Shown here: positions 32,260 to 40,087 of the stretch, piece after piece
Layout of the letters: the number at the start of each line of letters is the position of its first letter
How positions within the stretch are numbered: the stretch's first letter is position 1
NCBI GenBank assembly: GCA_963738205.1
Contig: CAVTVQ010000007.1
Span: 806,001 to 870,000 of the forward strand
Reading direction: 5' to 3'
DNA: 64,000 nt
DNA from: DATFQE01 sp963738205
GTDB taxonomy: Bacteria > Actinomycetota > Thermoleophilia > Gaiellales > Gaiellaceae
The notes under the pieces: model-generated
Database searches by the model: none
Seen by the model: only the letters and a program-made list of their open reading frames with translations
What the model was told of the DNA's origin: nothing
Program-made: the position numbers and the translations under genes

Positions 32260-34404
32260 CTATTTCGAGGCGCGTCCCTCGACCTCGAAGTGCGGCAGCC
32301 AGTCGAGCCACTTCGGCAGATACCAGTTCCGCCGGCCGAGGAGCACCATCACGCTCGGCATCAGCACCGAGCGGACGATCGTCGCGTCGATGATCAGCGC
32401 GACGGCGACGCCGAAGCCCATCTGCTGGAACATGACCAGGTCGCCGCGGGCGAAGCCGGCGAACACGGCCACGATGATCAGCGCGGCGCCCGTGATGATG
32501 CGCGCGGTCGAGGCGACGCCCCAGCGAACGGCGTCGCGCGTGTCGTGCGATTGGTCGTAACGCTCCCGGATGCGGCTGAGCAGGAAGACCTGGTAGTCCA
32601 TCGACAGGCCGAACAGGACCGAGAAGAGGAAGAGCGGAACCCAGGCCTCGATCGTGTCGACCTGCGTGAAGCCGAACAGCTCGTTGCCCACACCCTCCTG
32701 GAAGACCAGCACGAGCAGGCCGTAGGCGGCGCCGACGGACAGCAGGTTCAGCACGATCGCGGTGAGCGGCACCGCCAGCGAGCGGAAGGCGACGGTGAGC
32801 AGGATGAACGTCAGGCCGAGGACGAACGCGAACACGTACGGCGCGGGGTCGGTGACTGCGTCGAAGTAGTCGATGTTCTCCGAGGTCGTGCCGCCGACGT
32901 AGACCGCGACACCCTCCGCGCCGAAGACCTGCGGAACGATCCGGTTGCGGAGGTCGCGCACTGCGGCGACAGCCTGGTCGGACACCTCGTCGCCGCGGAC
33001 CGGCGCCTCCAGTACGGACGTGCCTTTGGCCTGCCGCACCTCGCCCTCGCCGAAGCGCGGATCCGAGGCGAGCCGATCCCGCAGCTGCTCGAGCCGGCGC
33101 TCGGTCTGCGGGGAGTCGTCCGCGACCACGACTTGAACCGGGTCGACGCTCTGGTTCGCGAAGTCGCGCTGGATCGCCAGGAAGCCCCGCTTGGACGCGA
33201 GGTCGTCCGGAAGGGTGCTGACGCCAGCGGTGCCGATCTTGAGGCCCAACACCGGCAGGGTCAACAGCACCAGCAGCAGCGTGGCGGCGGCCAGACTGAC
33301 GACAGGGCGGCGCAGGACGCCGTCCACGATCGCTCCCCAGAAGCGGCTCTCGCCGAAGCCGCGGCCGACGAACGGGATCCGGAGCCGGTCGATCCCGTCC
33401 TCGAGCACGCCGAGGATCGCCGGCAGCAGTGTCAGCGCCGCCAGCACCGACGTGATCCCGACGAGGATCGCGCCTGCCGCCAGGCTGCGCATGATCGACG
33501 ACGGCACGAGCAGTAGCCCGAACATCGCGACGACGAAGGCCGAGCCGCTGAAGAGCACGGCCCGGCTGGCGGTGGCGCCGGCGGCGCCGATGGCTTCGGG
33601 CGGCGGCCGCCCGCCCGCCCGCTCCTCGCGGTAGCGCGAGATCACGAAGAGCGAGTAGTCGATCCCGAGCGCGAGCCCCATGCCCGTGAGCATGTTCACG
33701 ATGAAGATCGAGAGCTCGAACTGCTGTGAGAGGACCGCGACGAGACCGAGCGCGGCGAGGATCGAGAAGATCGCCATCAGCAGCGGCACGAGGCCCGCGA
33801 CTACCGCGCCGAAGACGAGCACGAGGATGATCAGCGCGGCCGGGATCCCAAACTGCAGCTCGCCTTCGCGCAGGTCTCGCTCGGAGACCAGGTTGAAGTC
33901 GTGGTCGAGCGTCTGGTTGCCGGCCACGGTGACGGTGAACCCCGAACGGCCGCTTCGCTGCTCGACGATGTCGATCACCTCGCCGGCCGCGTCCTCGCTC
34001 ACGATCGCGATCGGGACGAGCGTGGCGTGCCGGTCGGCCGACACGAGCGCGCGGTTGCGGGATTCGTAGTACGTGCGCGCCTGGTTCACCGCGTTGCTGG
34101 CACCGAGGTCGTCGACGACACCCTCGACGAAGCTGCGGAAGCGCCGGTCGTCGATGGTCAGTCGCTCGGAGCGCACGACGACGAGGTCGGTGACCTGCGA
34201 GCGAGGGTCGGGCGGGAAGGAGCGCTCGAGCAGGTCGAGCGCTCGGTCCGACTGTGGGTTGTTCGCGAGGGTGGCGTCGGTCGTCAACCCCGTCATCAGG
34301 AACGCGATCGCGAGCACCGAAGCGACGAGCGCGCCGCCCCAGCCGGCGAAGGTGCGTCCGGGATGCGCTGCACACGATCGCGCGATGCGCTCGGTCAGCC
34401 CCAC
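32260..34404 (-). CDS. MMPL/RND-family membrane transporter
   Basis: 714 residues in two repeated halves, each with one helix, a large outer loop and a helix bundle. Characteristic segments are GMGLALGIDYSLFVISRYREE in the first half and SVLFGLSMDYQVFLLSRIRER in the second, the GxxxDY motifs that carry the proton-relay aspartate in MmpL proteins. It should export lipids or other hydrophobic substrates using proton-motive force. GTG 34404 is chosen because TACCGT ends 7 nt upstream and it avoids overlap with the epimerase; a longer frame to 34488 has an atypical Arg/Ser-rich N-terminus. Confidence 0.9.
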   Translation of the reverse strand: MGLTERIARSCAAHPGRTFAGWGGALVASVLAIAFLMTGLTTDATLANNPQSDRALDLLERSFPPDPRSQVTDLVVVRSERLTIDDRRFRSFVEGVVDDLGASNAVNQARTYYESRNRALVSADRHATLVPIAIVSEDAAGEVIDIVEQRSGRSGFTVTVAGNQTLDHDFNLVSERDLREGELQFGIPAALIILVLVFGAVVAGLVPLLMAIFSILAALGLVAVLSQQFELSIFIVNMLTGMGLALGIDYSLFVISRYREERAGGRPPPEAIGAAGATASRAVLFSGSAFVVAMFGLLLVPSSIMRSLAAGAILVGITSVLAALTLLPAILGVLEDGIDRLRIPFVGRGFGESRFWGAIVDGVLRRPVVSLAAATLLLVLLTLPVLGLKIGTAGVSTLPDDLASKRGFLAIQRDFANQSVDPVQVVVADDSPQTERRLEQLRDRLASDPRFGEGEVRQAKGTSVLEAPVRGDEVSDQAVAAVRDLRNRIVPQVFGAEGVAVYVGGTTSENIDYFDAVTDPAPYVFAFVLGLTFILLTVAFRSLAVPLTAIVLNLLSVGAAYGLLVLVFQEGVGNELFGFTQVDTIEAWVPLFLFSVLFGLSMDYQVFLLSRIRERYDQSHDTRDAVRWGVASTARIITGAALIIVAVFAGFARGDLVMFQQMGFGVAVALIIDATIVRSVLMPSVMVLLGRRNWYLPKWLDWLPHFEVEGRASK

Positions 34405-34411
34405 CGGGCGG

Positions 34412-34417
34412 ACGGTA
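34412..34417 (-). promoter_or_regulatory. -10-like hexamer TACCGT deciding MmpL start
   Basis: TACCGT on the minus strand ends 7 nt before GTG 34404, between the epimerase stop and the MmpL gene. Confidence 0.45.
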
Positions 34418-35311
34418 CTAGGCGGTCGCGCGGCGGAGCTGCTCGTCGAGCGGCACGAGCGGAATCCCGAACGTCTCGACCGCTGCATTGTCCGAGACGA
34501 CGTTGTCGCCGGCCTCGAGCATCTTGAGGAGATCGCGGGTGAGCGGGATGTTGCCGGGGAGGCGCTCGGTGACGAGCGCGTTGAGACGCATGAAGCCCAT
34601 CGGCATGTGCACGCTCGGCCGGCCCACCCCGAGCGCCTCCTTGAGCCGCGTCCAGAACTCGTTCCAGGAGACCTGGTCGGGACCGCCGAGGTCGAACGTC
34701 CGGTTCGCGGCCTCCGGCTTGTCGACGGCGGCGGCGAAGTAGGCGGCGACGTCGTCCCGCCAGATCGGCTGGATCTTCTGCGTGCCCTTGCCGGGGATCG
34801 GCGTCACGGGTGCCACCTTCGCGAGCTTGCGGAAGGTCGGCAGGATCCCGCCGTCGCGGTCGAAGACGAAGCTCGGCCGGAAGATCACGTGGTCGAGGCC
34901 CGACGCCTCGAGGTCGCGCTCCTCCGTCCACTTCGCGTTGTAGTACGGCACGAGGTCCTTCGTCTCGTCGTTCGTGCCCAGCGCGCTCATCAGGACGAAC
35001 CGCTTGACGCCCGCGTCTTTGGCGGCGGCGATCAGAGAGCGCGTCCCCTCGATCATGATCCGGCGGAACTGCTCGTCCTTGCCCTGCCTGATCGCGACGA
35101 GGTGGACGACGACGTCTCGGCCCGCGACGGCGCGACGGAGGCTGTCCGGGTCGGTCATGTCGCCCTGAACCGCCTCCTGGCAGCGAATGCCGGCCTTGCT
35201 CCACGAGCCGGGCTCGCGCTCCAACACCCGCACCTCGTGGCCCGCGTCGACGATCGCGTTCGCGACCGCAGGGCCGACGAACCCGGTCGCCCCGGTGACG
35301 AGAACCTTCAG
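34418..35311 (-). CDS. NAD(P)-dependent epimerase/atypical SDR (CTG start)
   Basis: 297 residues from CTG 35311: LKVLVTGATGFVGPAVANAI, with the Rossmann GATGFVG motif. RFVLMSALG and YYNAKWTEERDLEASGL follow (the YxxxK-like pair of atypical SDRs, as in NDUFA9-like proteins). It probably modifies a sugar-nucleotide or is a quinone/NADPH-type oxidoreductase. No ATG, GTG or TTG suits the N-terminus. The CTG overlaps the dcd stop as CTGA, and GGGAG lies 5 nt upstream. An open frame up to 35521 is just antisense-like extension through dcd. Confidence 0.83.
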   Translation of the reverse strand: MKVLVTGATGFVGPAVANAIVDAGHEVRVLEREPGSWSKAGIRCQEAVQGDMTDPDSLRRAVAGRDVVVHLVAIRQGKDEQFRRIMIEGTRSLIAAAKDAGVKRFVLMSALGTNDETKDLVPYYNAKWTEERDLEASGLDHVIFRPSFVFDRDGGILPTFRKLAKVAPVTPIPGKGTQKIQPIWRDDVAAYFAAAVDKPEAANRTFDLGGPDQVSWNEFWTRLKEALGVGRPSVHMPMGFMRLNALVTERLPGNIPLTRDLLKMLEAGDNVVSDNAAVETFGIPLVPLDEQLRRATA

Positions 35312-35883
35312 ACCGGCTCCCGGTCGAAGTTCTTCCAGTAGCGGCTGGGCGTCGGGCCGCGCTGGCCCTGGTACTTGGAGCCGATGGCGTCCGCGCCGTA
35401 CGGCGTCTCGGCCGGCTCGCTCAATTGGACGAACGAGACCTGTCCGATCTTCATCCCGTAGTAGATCGTGATCGGCAGGTTGGCCACGTTCGAGAGCTCC
35501 AGCGTGACGTGGCCGTCCCAACCGGGGTCGATGAAGCCCGCCGTGGAGTGGATCAGCAGGCCCAGGCGCCCGAGGCTGGACTTGCCCTCGAGCCGGGCGA
35601 CGAGGTCGTCCGGCAGCCTGATCCGCTCGAGCGTCGAGCCGAGCACGAACTCGCCCGGATGGAGGATGAACGGCGTCTCCTCGTCGACCTCGACCAGCTC
35701 GGTCAGGTCCTCCTGTGGCTCCTTCACGTCGATGAACGGATAGCGGGCGTTGTGGAACACCCGGAAGTAGCGGTCGACGCGTACGTCGACGCTCGACGGC
35801 TGGATCAGCGAGGCGTCCAGCGGGTCGATCTCGATACGGCCCTCGTCGAGCAGCCGGCGGATGGTGCGGTCGGACAGGACCAC
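35308..35883 (-). CDS. dcd: dCTP deaminase
   Basis: 191 residues. Family motifs SSVDVRVDRYFRVF, LHPGEFVLGSTLERIRLP, LEGKSSLGRLGLLIHSTAGF (catalytic glutamate and serine region) and GWDGHVTLELSN are present, with the C-terminal PYGADAIGSKYQGQRGPTPS. It converts dCTP to dUTP, or directly to dUMP in bifunctional forms, for dTTP synthesis. GTG start with TAGGAT 7 nt upstream. Its TGA overlaps the CTG of the epimerase. Confidence 0.95.
   Translation of the reverse strand: MVLSDRTIRRLLDEGRIEIDPLDASLIQPSSVDVRVDRYFRVFHNARYPFIDVKEPQEDLTELVEVDEETPFILHPGEFVLGSTLERIRLPDDLVARLEGKSSLGRLGLLIHSTAGFIDPGWDGHVTLELSNVANLPITIYYGMKIGQVSFVQLSEPAETPYGADAIGSKYQGQRGPTPSRYWKNFDREPV
35317..35321 (-). promoter_or_regulatory. 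Shine-Dalgarno GGGAG before CTG start of epimerase
   Basis: GGGAG on the minus strand, 5 nt before CTG 35311, inside the last codons of dcd; supports a coupled CTG start. Confidence 0.45.
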
Positions 35884-35890
35884 GGGCTCG

Positions 35891-35896
35891 ATCCTA
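35891..35896 (-). promoter_or_regulatory. -10-like hexamer TAGGAT before dcd
   Basis: TAGGAT ends 7 nt before the dcd GTG; the opposing hexamer for the divergent gene starts 7 bases away. Confidence 0.5.
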
Positions 35897-35902
35897 GAGC
35901 CT

Positions 35903-35908
35903 TAGGGT
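35903..35908 (+). promoter_or_regulatory. -10-like hexamer TAGGGT before enolase-superfamily gene
   Basis: TAGGGT ends 8 nt before GTG 35917. With the dcd hexamer it forms a very compact divergent promoter of about 18 bases. Confidence 0.5.
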
Positions 35909-35916
35909 TCGCGTCC

Positions 35917-36966
35917 GTGGCGACCTACGACCGACTGGCCGACCTCGCGCTCGAGCTCGAGTCCTACTCGCTCGAACGCCTGGAGCAGCCCGTGTCCCCG
36001 GAGTTCACGCGCGTGTCGACCGTGATCCGGCTGCAGGGAGCGGGCGAAGAGGGCATCGGTGAGGACGTGACCTACACGGCCGAGGACCAGACCGCCTTCC
36101 AGGCCGAGGCGACCGACCTGCCGATCACGGGCTCGCACACCCTCGACTCGTTCTCCGAGCTGATCGGACGGCTGGAGCTGTTCCCGAGCGGACCAGCGAT
36201 GAAGGCCTCGTACGACTACCGGCGCTGGGCGTTCGAGAGCGCGGCCCTCGACCTTGCCCTGCGCCAGGCAGGCGAGTCGCTCGCCGACGTCTTCGGCCTG
36301 GACCCCAGGCCGATCCGCTTCGTCGTCTCGATGAACCTGGGCGACCCGCCCAGCACGGCCCGCGTGCGCGGGCTGTTGGAGCTGTACCCGGAGTTGCAGT
36401 TCAAGCTCGACCCCCGCAGCACGTGGGATCAGGCGCTCGTCTCCGAGCTCGCCGAGCTCGGCGCGGTCGAGTCGGTCGACCTGAAAGGCCAGTACGAAGG
36501 CACCGCCGTCGACCAGCCGCCCGACCCGAAGCTCTACCGCCTCGTCGTGGAGGGCTTCCCGGAGGCGTTCATCGAGGATCCGGCGCTGACGCCCGAGACC
36601 GACGCGATCCTGAAGCCCCACCGCGACCGGATCACCTGGGACGCGATCATCCACTCGGTCGAGGACATCGAGGCGCTGCCGTTTCCGCCGCGCACGATCA
36701 ACATCAAGCCGTCGCGCTTCGGCAGCCTGCGCCGGCTCATGGATGCGTACGACTACTGCGCCGAGCAGGCGATCCGCCCGTACGGCGGCGGGCAGTGGGA
36801 GCTCGGCCCGGGGCGGGGCCAAATCCAGTACCTCGCGTCGCTGTTCCATGCGGACGCACCCAACGACGTGGCTCCGGGCGGCTTCAACCTGCCCGAGCCC
36901 AGCCCGGGCCTGCCGACGAGCCCGCTGGCGCCGGAGCCGAGCGCCACCGGCTTCCGCTGGGGGTAG
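35917..36966 (+). CDS. Enolase-superfamily (MR/MLE-like) protein
   Basis: 349 residues. An N-terminal capping domain (LALELESYSLERLEQPVS and SHTLDSFSELIGRLELFPSG) precedes a barrel with lysine in LQFKLDP, metal-ligand candidates in SVDLKGQY, AFIEDPALT and TWDAIIHSVED, and a second lysine in INIKPSRFGSLRRLMDAY. This is the muconate-lactonising/OSB-synthase-like layout with a full set of candidate ligands. The actual reaction is not predictable; no menaquinone or mandelate genes are next to it. GTG start from the hexamer at 35903. Confidence 0.78.
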   Translation: MATYDRLADLALELESYSLERLEQPVSPEFTRVSTVIRLQGAGEEGIGEDVTYTAEDQTAFQAEATDLPITGSHTLDSFSELIGRLELFPSGPAMKASYDYRRWAFESAALDLALRQAGESLADVFGLDPRPIRFVVSMNLGDPPSTARVRGLLELYPELQFKLDPRSTWDQALVSELAELGAVESVDLKGQYEGTAVDQPPDPKLYRLVVEGFPEAFIEDPALTPETDAILKPHRDRITWDAIIHSVEDIEALPFPPRTINIKPSRFGSLRRLMDAYDYCAEQAIRPYGGGQWELGPGRGQIQYLASLFHADAPNDVAPGGFNLPEPSPGLPTSPLAPEPSATGFRWG

Positions 36967-36975
36967 GAGCGTTTC

Positions 36976-38028
36976 CTAGACCAAGACGAGCTGGCGGTGG
37001 GCGTCGAGCCCGGACAGCGCGACGCCGACCAGCCTCAGTGCGCCGGGCCGATCGGCGAGCGCGCGCTCGAGCATCCCGCATGCCAGCTCGCCGATCCGCT
37101 CGGGGTCGTCGGTGCCGACGGGGAGTGAGGTCGAGCGGCTGCGGATCGAGAAGTCGGGGTAGCGCACCTTCGTCGTGATGGTGCGGGCGGTGTAACCGCG
37201 GGACTCGAGGTGCTCCGCGAGCGTGACGGCCATGCGCCGGACCTCGTCTGCGAGCTGCTCGCGGTCGGCGATGTCGCGGTCGAACGTCTCCTCGTTCGAC
37301 ACGGAGACCGGCTCCGACGACAGCTCGAGGCCACGTGGATCGACCCCGCGAGCGCGGTCGCGGAGCATCGTCCCCACCTTGCCGGGGAGGAGCCGGCGCA
37401 ACGCGCCGTCGTCGAGGACGGCGAGGTCGCCGACGGTCGCGACACCTGTGGCCGTCAGGCGCTGCTCCGCCCGCGGGCCGATCCCTGGCAGCTTGCGCAC
37501 CTCGAAGGGCGCCAGGAACGCGGCCTCGCGGCCCGGCAGGACGACCGTCAGGCCGCCCGGCTTACGGCGGTCGCTCGCCACCTTGGCGACCACCTTGGAC
37601 GTGGCCACGCCCAGCGAGCAGGTGAGGCTCGTCGCGCCGCGCACCGAGGCCTGCACGGCCTCGGCGAGCACGCGCGCCTCGCGGAAGTGCTCGACGACCT
37701 CGCCGAGGTCGAGGTAGCCCTCGTCCAGGCCGGTTCGCTCCACGGTCGGGACGACCTCGCGAACGGCGTCCCATACCGCCCGCGAGTAGTCCTTGTAGAG
37801 CCGATGGCGCGGACGCAAGAAGACTGCGTGCGGACAGCGTCGCAGCGCCTCGGCGCAGCTCATCGCCGAGTGGATGCCGTACCGGCGAGCCACGTAGTTC
37901 GCCGTCGCCACCACGCCCCGCCCGCGGGGGTCACCGCCGACCACGAGCGGCTGTGTGCGGAGCTCCGGTTGCTCCAGTTGCTCCACGGCCGCGAAGAAGG
38001 CGTCGAGGTCGAGGTGCGCGACGATCAC
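36976..38028 (-). CDS. dinB: DNA polymerase IV (Y-family)
   Basis: 350 residues. N-terminal AHLDLDAFFAAVEQ (metal-binding aspartate), ATANYVARRYGIHSAM, the second acidic site GLDEGYLDL, then the helix-hairpin-helix thumb (KLPGIGPRAEQRL) and little-finger domain. It performs translesion synthesis. The C-terminus ends SGLDAHRQLVLV with no clear beta-clamp motif of the usual QxxLxLF form. GTG start with TACTCT 6 nt upstream; SOS box not visible. Confidence 0.94.
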   Translation of the reverse strand: MIVAHLDLDAFFAAVEQLEQPELRTQPLVVGGDPRGRGVVATANYVARRYGIHSAMSCAEALRRCPHAVFLRPRHRLYKDYSRAVWDAVREVVPTVERTGLDEGYLDLGEVVEHFREARVLAEAVQASVRGATSLTCSLGVATSKVVAKVASDRRKPGGLTVVLPGREAAFLAPFEVRKLPGIGPRAEQRLTATGVATVGDLAVLDDGALRRLLPGKVGTMLRDRARGVDPRGLELSSEPVSVSNEETFDRDIADREQLADEVRRMAVTLAEHLESRGYTARTITTKVRYPDFSIRSRSTSLPVGTDDPERIGELACGMLERALADRPGALRLVGVALSGLDAHRQLVLV

Positions 38029-38034
38029 GCGCCA

Positions 38035-38040
38035 AGAGTA
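38035..38040 (-). promoter_or_regulatory. -10-like hexamer TACTCT before dinB
   Basis: TACTCT on the minus strand ends 6 nt before the dinB GTG at 38028. Confidence 0.45.
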
Positions 38041-38219
38041 CGACCACCGTAGGCGAGCCCCTGGAGGAGTCGCGTTCCCCCAAGACGCGACCCCTCCGCG
38101 GGCTCAGGCCGGCAGGCAGACGGAGGAGAGTTGCCGTGCCGGGCGTCAGTCTGCCCGCCGCCGAGCGGCAAAACGGTGTGCCTTTCGTGTGGATCTGCTC
38201 GCAGCGGTGAGCCGTCCGC

Positions 38220-38225
38220 TAGCGT
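38220..38225 (+). promoter_or_regulatory. -10-like hexamer TAGCGT before cyclophilin gene
   Basis: TAGCGT ends 8 nt before ATG 38234 without a Shine-Dalgarno; it selects this ATG over longer open frame upstream. Confidence 0.5.
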
Positions 38226-38233
38226 CTCGCTCC

Positions 38234-38689
38234 ATGACGAATGCATCGCTCCAGACCAATCACGGCACGATCGAGATCGAGCTCTTCGACGAGGACGCGC
38301 CGAAGACCGTCGACAACTTCAGCAAGCTCGCGAAAGACGGCTTCTACGACGGCGTGATCTTCCATCGGGTGATTCCTGACTTCATGATCCAGGGCGGGGA
38401 TCCCACCGGCACCGGCACGGGCGGCCCCGGATACACGTTCGAGGACGAGTTCAACCAGCACAAGATCGAGCGCGGCGCGCTGGCGATGGCGAACGCCGGC
38501 CCCAACACGAACGGCAGCCAGTTCTTCATCGTCGTCACCGAGGCTGCTCCCTGGCTGGACGGCAAGCACACGGTGTTCGGCCGCGTCACGTCCGGCATGG
38601 ACGTGGTCGACACGATCGTGGAGGTGCCTCGAGACGCCGGCGACAAGCCCAACGACGACGCAACGATCGAGGCGGTAACCCTCTCTTAA
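38234..38689 (+). CDS. ppi: Cyclophilin-type peptidyl-prolyl isomerase
   Basis: 151 residues, a minimal bacterial cyclophilin without signal peptide. Active-site segments are FHRVIPDFMIQGGDPTGTG (catalytic arginine), MANAGPNTNGSQFFIV and WLDGKHTVFGRV. It catalyses cis-trans isomerisation of proline bonds in the cytosol. The frame is open upstream but ATG 38234 gives the normal N-terminus and is preceded by the hexamer at 38220. Confidence 0.94.
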   Translation: MTNASLQTNHGTIEIELFDEDAPKTVDNFSKLAKDGFYDGVIFHRVIPDFMIQGGDPTGTGTGGPGYTFEDEFNQHKIERGALAMANAGPNTNGSQFFIVVTEAAPWLDGKHTVFGRVTSGMDVVDTIVEVPRDAGDKPNDDATIEAVTLS

Positions 38690-38717
38690 GGGCACCTGAC
38701 CGTCCGGGCGGTCCGTC

Positions 38718-38723
38718 TATCGT
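38718..38723 (+). promoter_or_regulatory. -10-like hexamer TATCGT before aminotransferase
   Basis: TATCGT ends 7 nt before ATG 38731, which favours that ATG over TTG 38728. Confidence 0.45.
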
Positions 38724-38730
38724 TGGGTTG

Positions 38731-40056
38731 ATGGCGACGACGAAGTCGATCGAGCTGCGCACGGAGATCCCTGGACCCCGCTCCCGGGAGATTCTGGCGC
38801 GCAAGCAGAAGGTGGTCGCCGATCCGCTGTCGATCTACCTGCCGATCGTGGTGGCGGAGGGTCGCGGCGCGATGCTCACGGACGTCGACGGCAACACGTT
38901 CATCGACTTCGCCGGCGGCGTCGGCTGCCTGAACGTCGGTCACTCGCACCCGCGCGTGGTGGAGGCCGCGCAGGAGCAACTCGGGCACTTCAGCCACACC
39001 GACTTCACGATCGTTCCGTACGAGGTCTATGTGACGCTCGCCGAGCGGCTGTGCGAGCTGGCGCCGTTCTCGGGCCCGCGTAAGGCCGCCTTCTTCAACG
39101 CGGGCACCGAGGCCGTCGAGAACGCGATCAAGTTCGCGCGCGCGTTCACGGGCCGGCCGGCGGTGATCGGCTTCGAGGGCGGCTTCCACGGGCGGACGCT
39201 GCTCTCGCTCACGCTCACCTCGAAGACGCACCCGTACAAAGCGGGGCTCGGACCGTTCGCGCCCGAGGTCTACCGCGTTCCCTTCCCGCAGCACTACCGG
39301 GGCCCGAGCGCGCGGGCGGCGCTGGATGCGCTCGAGCGCGCCCTGGTCACGCAGGTCGCGGCCGAGACCGTCGCTGCGATCGTGATCGAGCCGGTGCAGG
39401 GCGAAGGCGGGTTCCAGGTTGCGCCGCCCGAGTTCATGGAGGGCCTGCGTGCGATCTGCGATCTGCACGGGATCGTGCTGGTCGTCGACGAGGTGCAGAC
39501 CGGCTTCGCGCGCACGGGCAAGCTCTTCGCGATCGAGCACTACGACGTCGAGCCGGACCTGATCACGGTCGCCAAGTCGATCGCGGCCGGCTTGCCGCTC
39601 TCGGGCGTGATCGGCAAGGCGGAGATCATGGATGCGCCCGGCGACTCGGCTATCGGCGGCACCTACGTCGGCAACCCCGTCGCCCAGGCGGCCGCGCTGG
39701 CAGTGCTCGACGTGATCGACGAGGAAGGGCTCTGCGAGCGCGCGGTGGCGCTGGGCGAGACGATGCGGTCGCGCATGCAGTCGTGGCAGGAGCGCTGGCC
39801 GCAGATCGGCGACGTGCGCGGGCTCGGCGCCATGCTGGCGATCGAGCTCGTCCGCGACCCCGACACGAAGGAGCCGGCGCCCGAAGCCGCCACGGAGGTC
39901 GTCGAGGAAGCCGCGCGCCACGGGCTGCTGCTCCTCAAGTCCGGCATCTACTCGAACTGCATCCGGGTGCTCACGCCGCTCGTGCTCTCCGACGCGGAGC
40001 TCGACGAGGCCCTGGGCGTCTGGGAAGAGGCGATCGAGCACGTGCTCGGCGCCTGA
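38731..40056 (+). CDS. gabT: Class III aminotransferase, GabT-like
   Basis: 441 residues. PLP-binding segments: FFNAGTEAVENAIKFARAFTG, IGFEGGFHGRTLLSLTLTSK, VVDEVQTGFARTGKLFA, and the PLP lysine in LITVAKSIAAGLPLSGVIG. The overall sequence matches 4-aminobutyrate aminotransferases, which convert GABA and 2-oxoglutarate to succinic semialdehyde and glutamate; other omega-amino acids are possible. No gabD is adjacent. Followed 31 bases later by a Ser/Thr kinase with its own promoter. Confidence 0.87.
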   Translation: MATTKSIELRTEIPGPRSREILARKQKVVADPLSIYLPIVVAEGRGAMLTDVDGNTFIDFAGGVGCLNVGHSHPRVVEAAQEQLGHFSHTDFTIVPYEVYVTLAERLCELAPFSGPRKAAFFNAGTEAVENAIKFARAFTGRPAVIGFEGGFHGRTLLSLTLTSKTHPYKAGLGPFAPEVYRVPFPQHYRGPSARAALDALERALVTQVAAETVAAIVIEPVQGEGGFQVAPPEFMEGLRAICDLHGIVLVVDEVQTGFARTGKLFAIEHYDVEPDLITVAKSIAAGLPLSGVIGKAEIMDAPGDSAIGGTYVGNPVAQAAALAVLDVIDEEGLCERAVALGETMRSRMQSWQERWPQIGDVRGLGAMLAIELVRDPDTKEPAPEAATEVVEEAARHGLLLLKSGIYSNCIRVLTPLVLSDAELDEALGVWEEAIEHVLGA

Positions 40057-40074
40057 CGTCATCTCTACGCGCGC

Positions 40075-40080
40075 TAACGT
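40075..40080 (+). promoter_or_regulatory. -10-like hexamer TAACGT before Ser/Thr kinase
   Basis: TAACGT ends 7 nt before GTG 40088; no Shine-Dalgarno. Confidence 0.5.
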
Positions 40081-40087
40081 CCTGACC

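Larger units (their letters stand above)
32050..32260 (+). ncRNA. Structured RNA unit with internal short ORF and terminator
   Basis: No long coding frame fits this gap of about 380 bases. From 5' to 3' the plus strand shows: a -10-like TACAGT (32033), a near-perfect anti-16S match AAAGGAGGTGG (32052-32062), a 13-codon ORF (32070-32111), a 10-bp closing stem GTAGGGACGC (32108-32117) pairing with GCGTCCCTAC (32200-32209), and inside it TCCCC/GGGGA (32121/32135), CGCG/CGCG (32165/32172) and CGGC/GCCG (32180/32188) hairpins. A UUCG-loop intrinsic terminator (32234-32257) closes it. The layout implies a stand-alone small RNA or a regulated short mRNA. I cannot name a family. Confidence 0.6.

Noticed and set aside
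32290..33516. Plus-strand frame antisense to the MmpL transporter
   Set aside because: Charged, repetitive composition typical of antisense frames; no motif.
35917..36966. Enolase-superfamily gene as menC (o-succinylbenzoate synthase)
   Set aside because: The catalytic residues are compatible, but no other men gene is near and the sequence does not single out this reaction.
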